Below, one piece after another: positions 63,710 through 64,000 of a DNA stretch of 64,000 nt. Numbering within the stretch: position 1 is the first letter of the stretch; each line of letters starts with the position of its first letter. The notes beneath the pieces are model-generated. The model saw only the letters and a list, made by a program, of their open reading frames with translations, was not told where the DNA came from and did not search any database. Source of the DNA: Sinorhizobium sp. 8-89 (GTDB taxonomy: Bacteria; Pseudomonadota; Alphaproteobacteria; Rhizobiales; Rhizobiaceae); NCBI RefSeq assembly GCF_030124325.1, contig NZ_JASKLR010000005.1, positions 124,001 through 188,000 on the forward strand, read 5' to 3'. Both the position numbers and the translations under genes were made by a program.

Positions 63710-64000
63710 TCAAATGGTGATTTCGATAAGATTGCCGTCGGGATCGCGGATCACGGCCTCGTAGAAGCCGTCACCGGTCCATCGGGCTTTCGAGACGAGC
63801 ATGCCCTCCCGGCCGGCCCGTTCCGCCATGTCGTCCACTGCCTCGCCGCTGCCGAGCGAAAGAGCGACATGCGCATAGCCTGCACGCTCTACCGTCGCCG
63901 CGTCATGGGGAGCAAGCCATGGCCCCTCCATCACCTCGATCGAAGGCCCGCTCCGAAGCGTCAGGAAACGAGAGCGGAAACCGGGACGGCGGCGGCTTTC
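63710..64000 (-). CDS. VOC family (glyoxalase-like) protein, C-terminal fragment
   Basis: The 97 codons visible are the C-terminal part of a vicinal oxygen chelate protein; the start lies beyond the right edge. The visible parts GFRSRFLTLRSGPSIEVMEGPWLAP, YAHVALSLGSGEAVDDMAERAGREG and the closing YEAVIRDPDGNLIEITI with the metal Glu are typical. The frame is open to the edge. An ATG at 63931 inside is not the start. Function may be glyoxalase, dioxygenase or resistance; undetermined. Confidence 0.85.
   Translation of the reverse strand, partial: ESRRRPGFRSRFLTLRSGPSIEVMEGPWLAPHDAATVERAGYAHVALSLGSGEAVDDMAERAGREGMLVSKARWTGDGFYEAVIRDPDGNLIEITI

Overview
This is a stretch of rhizobial chromosome. 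It is GC-rich alphaproteobacterial DNA, densely coding, with housekeeping genes on both strands. Gene content and order (rpsP-rimM-trmD, ffh, dapF, ftsY, the ccm operon, acnA, thiBPQ, rpoH2, carD, fdxA, the mgpS helicase, phbAB/phaR, mtgA, hisC, ispG) together with many RIME-type palindromic repeats point to Sinorhizobium/Ensifer. This assignment rests on recognised protein families and remembered gene order; no database search was made. I see no prophage, insertion sequence, CRISPR array, tRNA or rRNA.

Layout. Positions 1-3173 (minus): ffh, chorismate mutase, rpsP, rimM and the start of trmD, a translation and protein-targeting block. 3432-9755: a MarR/isochorismatase pair, then on the plus strand a metallo-beta-lactamase-fold hydrolase, dapF, mtaB and ftsY. 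10025-14248: yciB and a DUF2585 membrane protein, then the cytochrome c maturation operon ccmABCDG (minus). 14516-20606: acnA, DUF1223 and DUF2794 proteins, a GNAT enzyme and a BI-1 family protein. 20822-29411: a two-gene ABC exporter-like system facing an arylesterase, thpR, a low-molecular-weight phosphatase, phhB, a YkvA protein, an IalB-like protein and rlmN. 29796-32650: an ABC importer of the ABC_sub_bind type. 32886-36778: LysE, argG, and a Bcr/CflA efflux pump with its MarR regulator. 36887-43774: an ABC-F protein, thiamine diphosphokinase, a GNAT enzyme, and a TPP riboswitch controlling thiBPQ. 44170-48420: an M48 lipoprotein protease, rpoH2, carD and fdxA. 48720-56100: an S4 protein, the mgpS helicase, phbB-phbA with divergent phaR, and rpmF. 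56278-64000: GST, mtgA, a polyprenyl synthase, hisC, LysE, ispG, MFS, and a truncated VOC gene at the right edge.

Several genes share pathways: thiamine salvage and activation (riboswitch, thiBPQ, thiN), isoprenoid supply (ispG, ispA-like), polyhydroxybutyrate synthesis and its regulator (phbAB, phaR), SRP-dependent targeting (ffh, ftsY), and cytochrome c maturation.

The most unusual signals are non-genic. First, the 700-bp space upstream of the mgpS helicase carries 16 GANTC sites (the CcrM methylation motif) in about 370 bp, bracketed by a 27-bp direct repeat that itself forms a hairpin. Second, the N-terminal half of ftsY contains five in-frame copies of a rhizobial palindromic repeat inside an imperfect 300-bp tandem duplication. 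Third, I see a TPP riboswitch with a plausible Shine-Dalgarno-sequestering hairpin, an RpoE2-type promoter before rpoH2, and about a dozen RIME1-like elements, one splitting an ABC transporter operon.
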